A DNA stretch of 61,269 bases from Spirosoma luteum DSM 19990 (GTDB taxonomy: Bacteria; Bacteroidota; Bacteroidia; Cytophagales; Spirosomataceae). Positions 36,044-44,872 of this stretch are shown here, one piece after another. Position 1 is the stretch's first letter. Each line of letters begins with the position of its first letter. Location: assembly GCF_000374065.1 (NCBI RefSeq), contig NZ_KB893253.1, positions 80,096 to 141,364 on the forward strand, written 5' to 3'. Below the pieces are notes generated by a model. That model had not been told where the DNA came from. It ran no database searches and worked only from the letters and a program-made list of their open reading frames with translations. A program made the position numbers and the translations under genes.

Positions 36044-36796
36044 ATGACCAACTTCCGGCACTGGCCGATTCTCGCTATGTTATTTACGCCCGGATTACTC
36101 GCGGCTCAGACCCCAACCGACACCCTGCATGTGTATGGTCCCGGTGGTCCGTTTGGCCCCCTGAATGAATGTGCTGCCCTATTTGGGCAGCAGACGGGCC
36201 ACCCCGTTAAGGTGGTTGCTGGTCCTGATGTGGTCTGGCTGGCCGACGCGCAGCAACGTGCCGACCTGTTTTTTGGCGGTTCGGAATATATGCTCACCCA
36301 GTTTACGGCCGCGCACCCCGATCTGGTCGATGCCGCGAGTCGCACGGAACTGTACCGCCGGGCGGCCGCCATCCTGGTGCGGCCCGGCAATCCGAAGCAG
36401 ATCAAAACCCTGCGCGACCTGACCAAACCGGGCATTACCATCCTCGACGTGAACGGGGCCGGGCAACTAGGGTTATGGGAAGACCTGGCCGGTCGGCAAA
36501 ACCTGATTGGCGGCATTCAGGCCAACATCGGGCAGTCGTTCGCCAATTCGGCGCTGGGCATTGCCGCCTGGAAACAGGACAGCCGCTACGATGCCTGGAT
36601 CACGTATGCGTCGTGGCATAACCGGCTGACGACCGAAACGGCGGTGGTGTCGTTGCCCCCATCGGAAGTCGTTTTTCGGGGTACGCCGATTGCCTTGAGC
36701 AAAACGACCCGGCAGGCCGATACAGCCCGGCAGTTCGTCCAGTTTCTGCAATCTGACAAAGGCCACGCGGTCTTCAAAAAATGGGGCTGGGACTGA
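36044..36796 (+). CDS. ModA-like periplasmic binding protein (2)
   Basis: 250 aa from ATG 36044 (MTNFRHWP); the frame extends upstream but a signal peptide (ILAMLFTPGLLAAQ) fixes this start. A ModA-type fold: LHVYGPGGPFGPLNECAALFGQQTGHPVKVVAGPD, AAILVRPGNPKQIKTLRDLTKPGITILDVNGAG, ARQFVQFLQSDKGHAVFKKWGWD. There is no ABC permease or ATPase near it. It may bind molybdate/tungstate or another oxyanion. It is the only plus-strand gene of the sulfur region and is divergent from the AraC regulator. Confidence 0.75.
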   Translation: MTNFRHWPILAMLFTPGLLAAQTPTDTLHVYGPGGPFGPLNECAALFGQQTGHPVKVVAGPDVVWLADAQQRADLFFGGSEYMLTQFTAAHPDLVDAASRTELYRRAAAILVRPGNPKQIKTLRDLTKPGITILDVNGAGQLGLWEDLAGRQNLIGGIQANIGQSFANSALGIAAWKQDSRYDAWITYASWHNRLTTETAVVSLPPSEVVFRGTPIALSKTTRQADTARQFVQFLQSDKGHAVFKKWGWD

Positions 36797-36822
36797 TGGC
36801 TACGTGCTTCTGTCAGTAACGT

Positions 36823-37455
36823 CTACGCCGACCGCTGGCCGAAGGAACAGAACGTAAACGGCTGAAGCGTACCGAACGGCGTTGGGTGCTCGACCTGCTG
36901 GCAATATCGCTTGTTGAAAAACTGCCCCAGCGTAGCGGTTAACTGGGTTTCGGAATACTGCTGAACAGGTAAGCCGCTGCATCGTCCCGGCCCGTCTTCG
37001 GCAAACGTACCCACCACCAGCCGCCCCGTTGCGGCCAGGTTATCCCGAATCAGCGTCAGGTAGTCAGTTATTTCAGACTGGCTGGTCAGGAAGTGAAACG
37101 CGGCCCGGTCGTGCCAGAAATCAAAGGGCGTGTCCGGTCGAAACCGGGTCGCATCGGCCACCACCCAGGTGACCCGGTTGGCCTGTGCACCAAGCCGCCG
37201 CCGGGCTCGGTCGAGCGCAGCCGCCGAAATATCCAGCACCGTAACTTGCTCGAAACCCCGCTCCAGCAGACAGTCGACCAATCGGCTATCGCCCCCGCCC
37301 ACGTCGATGATTCGGGCGGATTGGGGTAGCTTGGCTTCATCTATGAAACGCAGCGATTCGGCAGGCACCGGCTCGTACCAGCTAACCTGATCGGTTTCTT
37401 TGGTTTGATACACAGTATTCCAGTGCTCCTGACGGTGATGGGGGTTAGGCTCCAT
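36823..37455 (-). CDS. Class I SAM-dependent methyltransferase
   Basis: 210 aa. The Rossmann SAM-binding motif I is ARIIDVGGGDSRLVDCLLERGF, with VTVLDIS as motif post I and WVVADATRF and FDFWHDRAAFHFL further on. This pattern resembles bacterial homologues of thiopurine/tellurite or small-molecule thiol methyltransferases (HWNTVYQTKETDQVSWYEP start). The substrate is not readable. It is convergent with the ModA-like gene, 27 bp away. Confidence 0.8.
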   Translation of the reverse strand: MEPNPHHRQEHWNTVYQTKETDQVSWYEPVPAESLRFIDEAKLPQSARIIDVGGGDSRLVDCLLERGFEQVTVLDISAAALDRARRRLGAQANRVTWVVADATRFRPDTPFDFWHDRAAFHFLTSQSEITDYLTLIRDNLAATGRLVVGTFAEDGPGRCSGLPVQQYSETQLTATLGQFFNKRYCQQVEHPTPFGTLQPFTFCSFGQRSA

Positions 37456-37509
37456 GGGAATTGATAGTAAGTAATTTTGGTCGTAAAGTAATCACATTAC
37501 GGATGACCT

Positions 37510-37525
37510 TGTCTTGTCCTAAAAT
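37510..37525. repeat. 16-bp direct repeat, left copy
   Basis: TGTCTTGTCCTAAAAT, identical to 38875-38890 in the same orientation. The left copy is probably the IS3 end itself because copy B begins with the similar TGACTTGTCCTGAAAAAT. Confidence 0.7.
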
Positions 37526-37548
37526 GAGTTTACCATCACTCTAAGCAG

Positions 37549-37953
37549 ATGGACCACTTATTTTTGCTTCGTACTCAGGCGCATGAGCTCAAGATGCGTC
37601 AGATGGTTGAAGAGATCAACCTGGGTCGGCTGACCATTGATCAGGCCATGGCCAAGTTTAACGTTTTGACTCGCCACACGGTTAGAAAGTGGCTGGACCG
37701 GGTACGCCACGAGAACTTTCAGCGCACAGACGCCATGAAACAAGCCAGCCAGCAGCCACCGCCAACGATTGTCGAACAGATGGCCCATAAGGCCGATGAG
37801 TTGGCCCGACAAGTCAAACAGCTCCAGAAAGAGTTGGAGCAAGCTCAAACTCAGGTGCTTTATTATTCGACCGTCATTCGGGTTGCCGAGCAGGAGCTGG
37901 GCATCGCCATCGAAAAAAAGTCCGTTACCAAACAATCCAACTCCTTCGAGTAA
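37549..37953 (+). CDS. IS3 orfA (HTH and leucine zipper)
   Basis: 134 aa. An N-terminal HTH (INLGRLTIDQAMAKFNVLTRHTVRKWLDRV) and a C-terminal coiled coil (HKADELARQVKQLQKELEQAQTQVLYYSTVIRVAEQELGI). Near the end, codons GAA AAA AAG give the slippery heptamer A_AAA_AAG (37914-37920); a -1 shift continues as VRYQTIQLLRVSYPHLRVRR into orfB. The unshifted product is the usual small regulatory OrfA. Confidence 0.85.
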   Translation: MDHLFLLRTQAHELKMRQMVEEINLGRLTIDQAMAKFNVLTRHTVRKWLDRVRHENFQRTDAMKQASQQPPPTIVEQMAHKADELARQVKQLQKELEQAQTQVLYYSTVIRVAEQELGIAIEKKSVTKQSNSFE

Positions 37954-37988
37954 GCTATCCTCACCTCCGCGTTCGGCGGATCACGGGA

Positions 37989-38849
37989 TTGTTTGGGTTT
38001 AGTCGGCAAGCTTACTATCAACATAACCATCGGCAGATTAAAGGAGAAGAAGCCGATAAACAAGTGCTGGATCTGATCGAAGCAGTTCGAAAGGATCACC
38101 CTCGCATGGGAGGTAAGAAACTATACTGGCTCCTTAAAGAAGAGCTGGGCCAAAGGGGAATAAAAATGGGTCGGGACGCTTTGTTCGACTTAATGGCAGC
38201 TAACCATCTGTTAATCAGAAAGCGAAGGCGAAAGATGATCACCACCTTCTCTCGGCACCGGTTTCGCAAATACCCGAATTTGATCAAGGACTTAGTCATC
38301 TTAAGGCCTAATCAGGTTTGGGTGGCGGACATAACGTATTGGCTAACGGAGGCTGGCTATCTGTACATTTCATTGATTACCGACGCCTATTCGCATCGAA
38401 TTGTGGGTTTTGCTGTAGCGGAAAATCTGGAAGCCGTTCATTCTCGACGAGCCCTGGAGATGGCACTCAAGCAAATCACCAAACGAATGGGACCGCACTT
38501 GATTCATCATAGCGACCGGGGTATCCAGTACTGCTGTGATGAATATACCAAGGTCGTGGATGCCTATCATATTCGAATCAGCATGACGGAGAACTCGGAC
38601 CCCTTAGAGAACTCGGTGGCCGAGCGGGTCAATGGAATTCTTAAAGAGGAGTATCTAAGCCATCAACCGGTTCGTTCGCTGGAGGAGGCCTACACCCTGT
38701 TGGAGAAAGGGGTGTTTCTCTACAACTACAAGCGCCCCCATTTGAGTTGTGATATGCTCAGTCCGGTAGCCGCTCATGGGAGCCATGGGCCGTTAGAACG
38801 GCGCTGGAAAAATTACTATAAGCCGCCCGAATCAGGGGCCAAGAAATAG
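37989..38849 (+). CDS. IS3 orfB (rve integrase catalytic domain)
   Basis: 286 aa from ATG 37989, but the natural product is the OrfAB fusion reading from 37920. Contains the HTH_21 domain (DHPRMGGKKLYWLL) and rve DDE core: VWVADITYW (Asp), ITDAYSHRIVGF, LIHHSDRGIQYC (Asp) and DPLENSVAERVNGILKEEY (Glu). All catalytic residues are present. It is the intact relative of the broken copy at 60161-60953 and serves as its alignment reference. Confidence 0.9.
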   Translation: MFGFSRQAYYQHNHRQIKGEEADKQVLDLIEAVRKDHPRMGGKKLYWLLKEELGQRGIKMGRDALFDLMAANHLLIRKRRRKMITTFSRHRFRKYPNLIKDLVILRPNQVWVADITYWLTEAGYLYISLITDAYSHRIVGFAVAENLEAVHSRRALEMALKQITKRMGPHLIHHSDRGIQYCCDEYTKVVDAYHIRISMTENSDPLENSVAERVNGILKEEYLSHQPVRSLEEAYTLLEKGVFLYNYKRPHLSCDMLSPVAAHGSHGPLERRWKNYYKPPESGAKK

Positions 38850-38874
38850 CTTAACTTCGGACTACCAGTAAAAC

Positions 38875-38890
38875 TGTCTTGTCCTAAAAT
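38875..38890. repeat. 16-bp direct repeat, right copy
   Basis: TGTCTTGTCCTAAAAT. The bases that follow (TCAAACCGACGTTTAAATGA region) resemble those after the related motif at 20532, so this copy may be the left end of another, lost element. Confidence 0.65.
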
Positions 38891-39182
38891 CAAACCGACG
38901 TTTAAATGAACGGCACCAGAGTGGGGGGAGGTGTCTTAAAACATGCCTTTTTGCGTTCAATAAACCCGTTCAGTTTAATAGTTCATTGTTTTTCGTCAGG
39001 GTGTGCTTTTTCTGAACGGTTCCCGGGGCTTTTAAAGAAAAAACAGATCCATGAAAGCCACTATTCTCAACATCGTCTACTCAATTTCGATTTTAAGGCC
39101 TAATTGACAAAGGTCGACGATTACGAAATAGAGATACCTGATGTTTAAGAGTTACTGTCGGAGAACTAGAAACTGCTATACT
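38891..39182. other. Intergenic region after IS3
   Basis: 292 bases, AT-rich, between the IS3 right end and the convergent brxL stop. A 65-codon plus ORF (38906-39103) has no family resemblance and is not listed. No terminator hairpin is evident. Confidence 0.4.
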
Positions 39183-41246
39183 TTACTCAATCAAGGCTTT
39201 CAAAAGACAGTCGCGGAGATCACTATAGTATTGAATATTGATTTTTGTGATCATATCATCTGAAAGATCATTCATCTGCCGCCGTGCATTTAAAGGTAGC
39301 AACAAGATGGATGCGCCTTTTTCAACAGCAAGTTCTGCCACGTTAACCCCATTATAAACAGTGTCTACAGAACCTCCCAGATTTAGTTGACCTACAATTG
39401 CTAAGCCTCCCCGTATACTCTTTTCCAATGTGGCACTACATAGGGCTACTAAGACGCCAACACCCAGTCCACTACCAGTACGCGCTGAATCAAATGCCCT
39501 TAGCTGCACTGAATATTCACGAGAACGTGGGTCACGATCGCCAATCAATTCTTTTGATCGACTATAAAGGTTTTGCTCCGCATATCGTACGCTCTCCCCA
39601 AATGGTGGCGGAGTTGGTTTGTTCAGTACGCGTACCCCATTACCAGGTCCAACGGTCGATTCAACTTTGAAAAGTCCCGCTGGCTCGTCCGAATTACCTG
39701 TACTTAGCGTCCAGACAGAACCAGGGGGCTGTGGATCTTCTCCAATTGTATTTTCGCTGTGCAGTTCAGGCGTGGCAACAAAGGTCTCTACCCCATCCGG
39801 GAGCAATCGGTAGCTGAAATGAGTGCCTCTGAATTCAGCTGAGCCAATTCTTTTCTGTTGCTCTTTGACCCGTCGACGATATTCCAGCGCGACCTGAACG
39901 GCCCAGGCTAACTGCTCATCAGCGACTGGTTCATCCGGATTAGGCTGCATCAATTTCAGTAAGCCATTGATCGTTTTATGGACCGCTGTCGTGTCTCGTC
40001 CGCTCAAGGCACCCCCTAAGTCCAGCCGGGGTAGGATTGTCGACAATCGGCTTACATCCCTAAGACGGGTCCAGCTTTCAGCCAGGAAATCACTTACTAA
40101 CCCAAAATGGCTGGTAAAGTACGTTCGATTCAGTTTTGGGAAATCCCAGCCGGGTACAAAGGCGTGTATACGGTCCATAAAAGCGGTATCATCACGCATT
40201 TCAGGCGGTAGTGGACCAAAAAGGTGCCCAATCCGTTGCTGGTGCTCAATATCCACATCAAAATTGCCAACCATCACCACACCCCCATCGGCTCGAATCG
40301 GTTCTTTCCCGCGGCTGAATTCGCCACTTTCCATGTAGCCTTTCATAATGTTGACCCCGTCTTTCTGATCGAAGGAAACGCCCGATACTTCATCGAAACA
40401 GACAACATCATATTTGCAAACTAGACCGCGTTCACCGGAAGCCATGTTGACGAACATCCGAGCAACGGTCGTCTTGCCGCCAGATACTAAGTGTGAGTAG
40501 GGTGATAATTGCTGGTACAGATGGGATTTACCAGTACCTCTCGGTCCAAGTTCCACTACATTGTAATTCCGCTCAACGAATGGGATCATTCGTACCAGCA
40601 AAACATTCTTCGCTCTTTCGGACAACGTATCCGGTTCGAAACCGACGCTTCGAATAAGTAAATCGCGCCAGTCTGACCAGGAAAATTGGCTTCTCCCTTC
40701 GTAAAGAATCGCTAATACATTACGCTGAGAGAGTTGGATAGGTCGAAGTGAATCGATGCCAAATGGCCGCCCGCCATTTTCCTGCGCAATAGTCGCATCG
40801 TAACTCAAATCGACTTCGGCATAAAAACCACCTGTCAACATCCGGTCATTGGCGTTTACCAGATCGGGCGAAATACGTACCGTATTAAGCATTAGGCTGG
40901 GTAGAGTAGCCACATAGCTGTCAGTACGGGGGTCAAGCCGGGCGGTCAAGTTGTCGATCAGGCGAATGGATCCCTTCTCGCGGGCTTTGGATTTCACGTA
41001 TTCCTCTTCACCAGGGCGAACGGTTCGATCCTGCAACTGCCGCCGAACAATCTCTAACCCCTGTTGCATTTCCGTTTCATCCGTTGTGGCACAGTAGCGT
41101 CCCAGTAGAAACTCAATGACATACGTTGGAATTGGATACGTTTTTCGAAACGACTCCAACAGGTCCTTACGAACGATATAGCCTTCAAAAGCGCGAGCCG
41201 CCAGTTGATCAATTGCGTCTAATTCCATTTGTGTGTTATCCGCCAA
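39183..41246 (-). CDS. brxL: BREX protein BrxL (Lon-like AAA+ protein)
   Basis: 687 aa. N-terminal DUF4357-like/BrxL region, AAA+ ATPase with Walker A GPRGTGKS (234-241) and Walker B VVCFDE (281-286), and a C-terminal Lon-protease-like domain (ARTGSGLGVGVLVALCSATLEKS, with Ser in the usual place). By eye the second catalytic residue of the Lon Ser-Lys dyad (in the GVNVAELAVEKG helix) is not Lys, consistent with a non-proteolytic role. BrxL is the type 1 BREX effector that blocks phage replication. It overlaps pglZ by 11 nt and ends the locus. Confidence 0.92.
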   Translation of the reverse strand: MADNTQMELDAIDQLAARAFEGYIVRKDLLESFRKTYPIPTYVIEFLLGRYCATTDETEMQQGLEIVRRQLQDRTVRPGEEEYVKSKAREKGSIRLIDNLTARLDPRTDSYVATLPSLMLNTVRISPDLVNANDRMLTGGFYAEVDLSYDATIAQENGGRPFGIDSLRPIQLSQRNVLAILYEGRSQFSWSDWRDLLIRSVGFEPDTLSERAKNVLLVRMIPFVERNYNVVELGPRGTGKSHLYQQLSPYSHLVSGGKTTVARMFVNMASGERGLVCKYDVVCFDEVSGVSFDQKDGVNIMKGYMESGEFSRGKEPIRADGGVVMVGNFDVDIEHQQRIGHLFGPLPPEMRDDTAFMDRIHAFVPGWDFPKLNRTYFTSHFGLVSDFLAESWTRLRDVSRLSTILPRLDLGGALSGRDTTAVHKTINGLLKLMQPNPDEPVADEQLAWAVQVALEYRRRVKEQQKRIGSAEFRGTHFSYRLLPDGVETFVATPELHSENTIGEDPQPPGSVWTLSTGNSDEPAGLFKVESTVGPGNGVRVLNKPTPPPFGESVRYAEQNLYSRSKELIGDRDPRSREYSVQLRAFDSARTGSGLGVGVLVALCSATLEKSIRGGLAIVGQLNLGGSVDTVYNGVNVAELAVEKGASILLLPLNARRQMNDLSDDMITKINIQYYSDLRDCLLKALIE

Positions 41247-43566
41247 CGGTGGTTAATTGTCTGGCTACAATCTGTCCGCTACTGTCGGTCAGCACTATGT
41301 TTACGGCTTTGCCTTCTTCGCCATCATCAACAAAAAGGCTTCCTTTGTTAGCGTGAACAACGGGCAGCTCTGTTGATACGACAATACTGCTGGCAGCATC
41401 CGTAATTTTGGTACGGGCATCTAACCGGTAGCCATCCGGGCAATTTTCTGTTTCTACCGCACAGCGCATTCCTACCCACCGAATACGCTTGATCAGAACC
41501 GGGATGAGTACCTCTGCCGTATTGGATTCAATGGTCAGCGTAGGTACGAAGCACTCCTGTAGGGATAACCCCCCATGCGCGTACACTTCGTTGGCTTTAA
41601 AGAATGAGATACCGGGAGCATAGGCAATGAAAATTCCCGGATTCCAACGCCAAGGTACCTGTAACAGTGATGTATGCGCCCCTTCCTTTACCAGGGCACA
41701 CCGTCCCCACCGCGTTTCAGTAAGGTGAGCGGGCAGTTCCGTCTTAGGTAGGCCACCGGGCAGCAGCAACCAGCCGTGATCAGTCACGATGGTTAACTGA
41801 CGAATACCCCGGGCAAATATGATTGAAATTGTCTCCCGCAATTGCTCAAACAACTCATCGACCCGACGAACCATATCAACCCCCTCTTCGTGTCCTTTTC
41901 GATCAATGTCACCTATTTCCTGCCACCCCCGCTGCCCTTCCGGTAAGGAACTACTATTGGTAAGGTACGTGTACCCTCTTGAAATCAGTTCGGTTCTGAA
42001 ATTGGCTGTCGACAGGGTTTTTCCTGATGCCAACAACGCTGGCTTAAATTCCTCGAATGGGCTGTTCATTGCGAGCGATAGGGCCACAGGTGATACCGCT
42101 GGTTTGGCTGTGGGGGTTAGGCTGGGCAGTGCCGACCAGCCATCAGTAAGATTAACCCGGTAGCCCGCTGTTCGCAAACGTTCCGCAAACTCTACGGCCA
42201 ATTCGTACCTGAGTGCATCAACAAACAGCGTGAACGGTTTCTCATCTGACCCAGCACTCGGAAGGCCAGTTAGGGCTGTGATATCCGTGGCTACCAGCGC
42301 CTGAAATTTGAGCGCAAGTTTTTCCAGCCATGGGCGATACAAGGCATTGATGACCGCCGTAACCGCTTCCTTATCTGGCAAACTTCGAACTACCGCTAAT
42401 GCCAAACGCATCGAGCGGTCAGCCCGGTAACCAATTTCTCGATAATAGGCCTGTAACTCCGGTAAACTGGAAGCGGGATAGGCCGACGTGACTATGTCAG
42501 CCATTTGGCTTAAGTGTTGAACGGCGGTTGCCAGTGGAGCCTGGCCTAACTCAGACCATACCCAGCGTTGCCGATGGTTGTGTTCGTAGGTAAGCTTGCT
42601 GAGTAAACTAACGGCTGCGGTTGCAGACTGGTCGGGGAGCAGCAGTAATTGGGTACGAAGATCATCTTCTGCCAGCTTATTGACCATTGGAAAGCTTCCG
42701 GAAGAAGCAACCAGCGTGTCGTTAGGTAGCTTACCATCAGGCAGGGCTTGTTGAAGCCGGTCCGCCACTTCGGGGAATTTACGGGGAGCATTGGCGTAGT
42801 ATTGCCAAACTGGTGCCCAGTTTCCCCGTTGCTCTCCTAACAGGCGGGCCGTTTCCACCACCTGTCCACCTGTTGGGTCAAATCTGTAGCGGCTCTGACA
42901 TACGTTTACGAACAGATGTCGTTTGTCTTCTGGTAATGCCTCAAGGTAGGTATTACCCTCGTTCAACCAGTGCAGTACGTTTGGTAACAAATCAGGTAGA
43001 AGCTTGTCATACAGAAAATCCGCATCGATGATAGCGCGGTCGTAAGCTGTTCGATCTTCTTCCAGTAGCGATGGCAAGGCGCTTACTAATGTATCCCGGG
43101 TAGCTGAGTCCAGCGCAACGCGAAGCCCCAACCCATTTTGGGCATTGGTGAGCAGGGCAAGTACGGTCCATTCTTTACCGTTCTCCTGTAACCAAACGGT
43201 ACCGGTATAAAGATATTCAACTAATGGGCGCAAGTCAGCTTCTACTGGCGTTTGAGGGCGCAGCATCTGCCTTGAAACACCGGGTAGGTATATCACGGGA
43301 ATCTGATCCGTAGGCCAGCTAACTTCGGGCAACGTCCGTCGGACTAAACATTTCAGGTAGATGGCCGGACCTTGCTGACTTGCTGGATCGTAGTTTCCCA
43401 GGCGAAGCAGACCCGCCCGGTGTTGCTGTAGCTGGTCAATAATGCGTTCCCACTGCCGATCTGGATCGGGCCAAAGAATAACTTCGGGCCGTACCATAAC
43501 ATTTGCATTATGCTGTTCGGCTTGCGTCAAGCCGTGCAGAATTCGGTGCAGCAGGGAATCGGGCAT
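41236..43566 (-). CDS. pglZ: BREX phosphatase-domain protein PglZ
   Basis: 776 aa. The alkaline-phosphatase-superfamily core is marked by LFVDALRYE (Asp450 region) and TIVTDHGWLL (Asp-His 596-597), the metal-binding residues. The N-terminal third is helical and typical of PglZ. PglZ is a BREX core component, essential for host methylation and phage exclusion. Its stop overlaps brxL. It lies 66 bp from the outer-membrane protein gene, so the three may be one transcript. The assignment to PglZ subtype A or B was not made. Confidence 0.9.
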   Translation of the reverse strand: MPDSLLHRILHGLTQAEQHNANVMVRPEVILWPDPDRQWERIIDQLQQHRAGLLRLGNYDPASQQGPAIYLKCLVRRTLPEVSWPTDQIPVIYLPGVSRQMLRPQTPVEADLRPLVEYLYTGTVWLQENGKEWTVLALLTNAQNGLGLRVALDSATRDTLVSALPSLLEEDRTAYDRAIIDADFLYDKLLPDLLPNVLHWLNEGNTYLEALPEDKRHLFVNVCQSRYRFDPTGGQVVETARLLGEQRGNWAPVWQYYANAPRKFPEVADRLQQALPDGKLPNDTLVASSGSFPMVNKLAEDDLRTQLLLLPDQSATAAVSLLSKLTYEHNHRQRWVWSELGQAPLATAVQHLSQMADIVTSAYPASSLPELQAYYREIGYRADRSMRLALAVVRSLPDKEAVTAVINALYRPWLEKLALKFQALVATDITALTGLPSAGSDEKPFTLFVDALRYELAVEFAERLRTAGYRVNLTDGWSALPSLTPTAKPAVSPVALSLAMNSPFEEFKPALLASGKTLSTANFRTELISRGYTYLTNSSSLPEGQRGWQEIGDIDRKGHEEGVDMVRRVDELFEQLRETISIIFARGIRQLTIVTDHGWLLLPGGLPKTELPAHLTETRWGRCALVKEGAHTSLLQVPWRWNPGIFIAYAPGISFFKANEVYAHGGLSLQECFVPTLTIESNTAEVLIPVLIKRIRWVGMRCAVETENCPDGYRLDARTKITDAASSIVVSTELPVVHANKGSLFVDDGEEGKAVNIVLTDSSGQIVARQLTTVGG

Positions 43567-43632
43567 TAATGAATAAGCTTTGTCAGGAAAGACAAAGATA
43601 GTAACCAGGATTTAGCTTACACTCATGGCAAA

Positions 43633-44772
43633 TTATTGGAAACTGATTGGTATCTGAGCCGTCAGAATAATGGAGAAATTGTCTTTAGCGTAGTTGGCTT
43701 CCTGCCTTTTCTGAAGCTGACTCCATACCGCCAGTACACCAAAGGAGAAGTTTTCAGTCAATTTCCCTTCTTTGAACGTCCGCTGGCTTAGGAAGAAACC
43801 GGCATTAACTGTAGCTGTATAATTAGAAGATCCTATTCCAAACATGGTGCCGTTGCCGCCTAAAATCAATGACGTTAATTGGGTTGGACTCGTGAGAGGA
43901 ATAAATACCGAAGCAACCCCAATAACTCCATTGAGTTGTTGAAACGTACCGCGTTTGCCTACAACGCTACTATTTTCGCCCACATAACTTCCTGCCGTGT
44001 TAACCACACTACGACGCAGGGTGTAACTCTTTAAGCTCTCGTAATTGTCGAACCAGCCATATCCTAATCCTAAATTGAAAATATTCCTGTGCCGAATGTA
44101 TTTCTTAATAATCAACGAATTGAATAGATTATTGAAGGTGATCAGGAGTTGGGCATTCACATTATTGTGTTTGGTGAAAACGGTGTCTCCGGTAAATACA
44201 TTCTTCTGATTTATGTCTGTGTTCAGATTGACATTTATCCATCGTGACTGAACGGAGGAAAGAGCTTTTGATTTCGACAAAACCCATACCCGGTTACGCA
44301 AGGCAAATGTCCGGATGATTTTCAAGGAGTATTCTTTGGAAATATCATCTGGCGTGAAGAGTGTTTTGGCACCATCGGCAAGTTTACTACTAAAAGCAAA
44401 CCCCCAGCCACTGGCGGGTCGTTCTGGTGCATTGGGATCTGGTGTATCTGACTTGTCGCGAAAACCATATTTAAAGCTAAATTTCGTGTCGACAGCACTA
44501 ATAGTTACCCTTGATACCGAAGCGGGTTCGACATTAAAGGTGAAAAGAGCCGATGGAATGTAGAAATCCAGCAAACTACGCGGATCAGCCGTGTTAATGC
44601 TGTCTTTCAATTCGCTATTCGTACTATCCGATGCCTCTACAGTAAGTGGTCTACGTGGGGTAATAGGACGAGTTATTGAATTAAGTGAGTCAGCCTTTTT
44701 GAGTTCGGCTGGAGTTTGGCCGTATGCGGCCACTATCGTTAACCCCAAAAATATAGGTAAGAGTAATTTCAT
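43633..44772 (-). CDS. Predicted outer-membrane beta-barrel protein in BREX locus
   Basis: 379 aa. Signal peptide (MKLLLPIFLGLTIVAAYGQ), a Ser/Thr/Asp-rich segment of about 50 residues, then alternating hydrophobic strands (LLITFNNLFNSLIIKKYIRHRNIFNLGLGYGWF; VIGVASVFIPL; ATVNAGFFL; ENFSFGVLAVW; NFSIILTAQIPISFQ). The C-terminal strand suits Bam-dependent barrels. No known family recognised. Its position between the HTH protein and pglZ, with short gaps (100 and 66 bp) on the same strand, ties it to the BREX operon, though a surface protein is not a usual BREX part. It could be a passenger. Confidence 0.65.
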   Translation of the reverse strand: MKLLLPIFLGLTIVAAYGQTPAELKKADSLNSITRPITPRRPLTVEASDSTNSELKDSINTADPRSLLDFYIPSALFTFNVEPASVSRVTISAVDTKFSFKYGFRDKSDTPDPNAPERPASGWGFAFSSKLADGAKTLFTPDDISKEYSLKIIRTFALRNRVWVLSKSKALSSVQSRWINVNLNTDINQKNVFTGDTVFTKHNNVNAQLLITFNNLFNSLIIKKYIRHRNIFNLGLGYGWFDNYESLKSYTLRRSVVNTAGSYVGENSSVVGKRGTFQQLNGVIGVASVFIPLTSPTQLTSLILGGNGTMFGIGSSNYTATVNAGFFLSQRTFKEGKLTENFSFGVLAVWSQLQKRQEANYAKDNFSIILTAQIPISFQ

Positions 44773-44872
44773 ATAAATCGAATTGAAGTCGGAGAATAGG
44801 CCAAACCTACAACCGATAACTTACCCTCACACCGGGAAAATTCCCGTATATCAAACCGTACTTTGCCTTCTT

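Larger units (their letters stand above)
37510..38890 (+). mobile_element. IS3-family element, apparently intact (copy A)
   Basis: Contains orfA and orfB with a programmed -1 frameshift site. The left end starts about 37510 with TGTCTTGTCC, shared in similar form with copy B (59739). The right boundary is unsure: a partial inverted match to the left end is read backwards from 38867 (TGGTAGTCCGAAG), and a second copy of the left 16-mer lies just outside at 38875-38890. Given span includes both 16-mers. Confidence 0.75.

Noticed and set aside
37510..38890. 16-bp target-site duplication for IS3 copy A
   Set aside because: Far longer than the 3-5 bp of IS3 elements, and the left 16-mer resembles the end of IS3 copy B, so it belongs to the element.
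38906..39103. 65-codon plus ORF between IS3 and brxL
   Set aside because: No recognisable motif or signal peptide and low-complexity composition; most likely chance.
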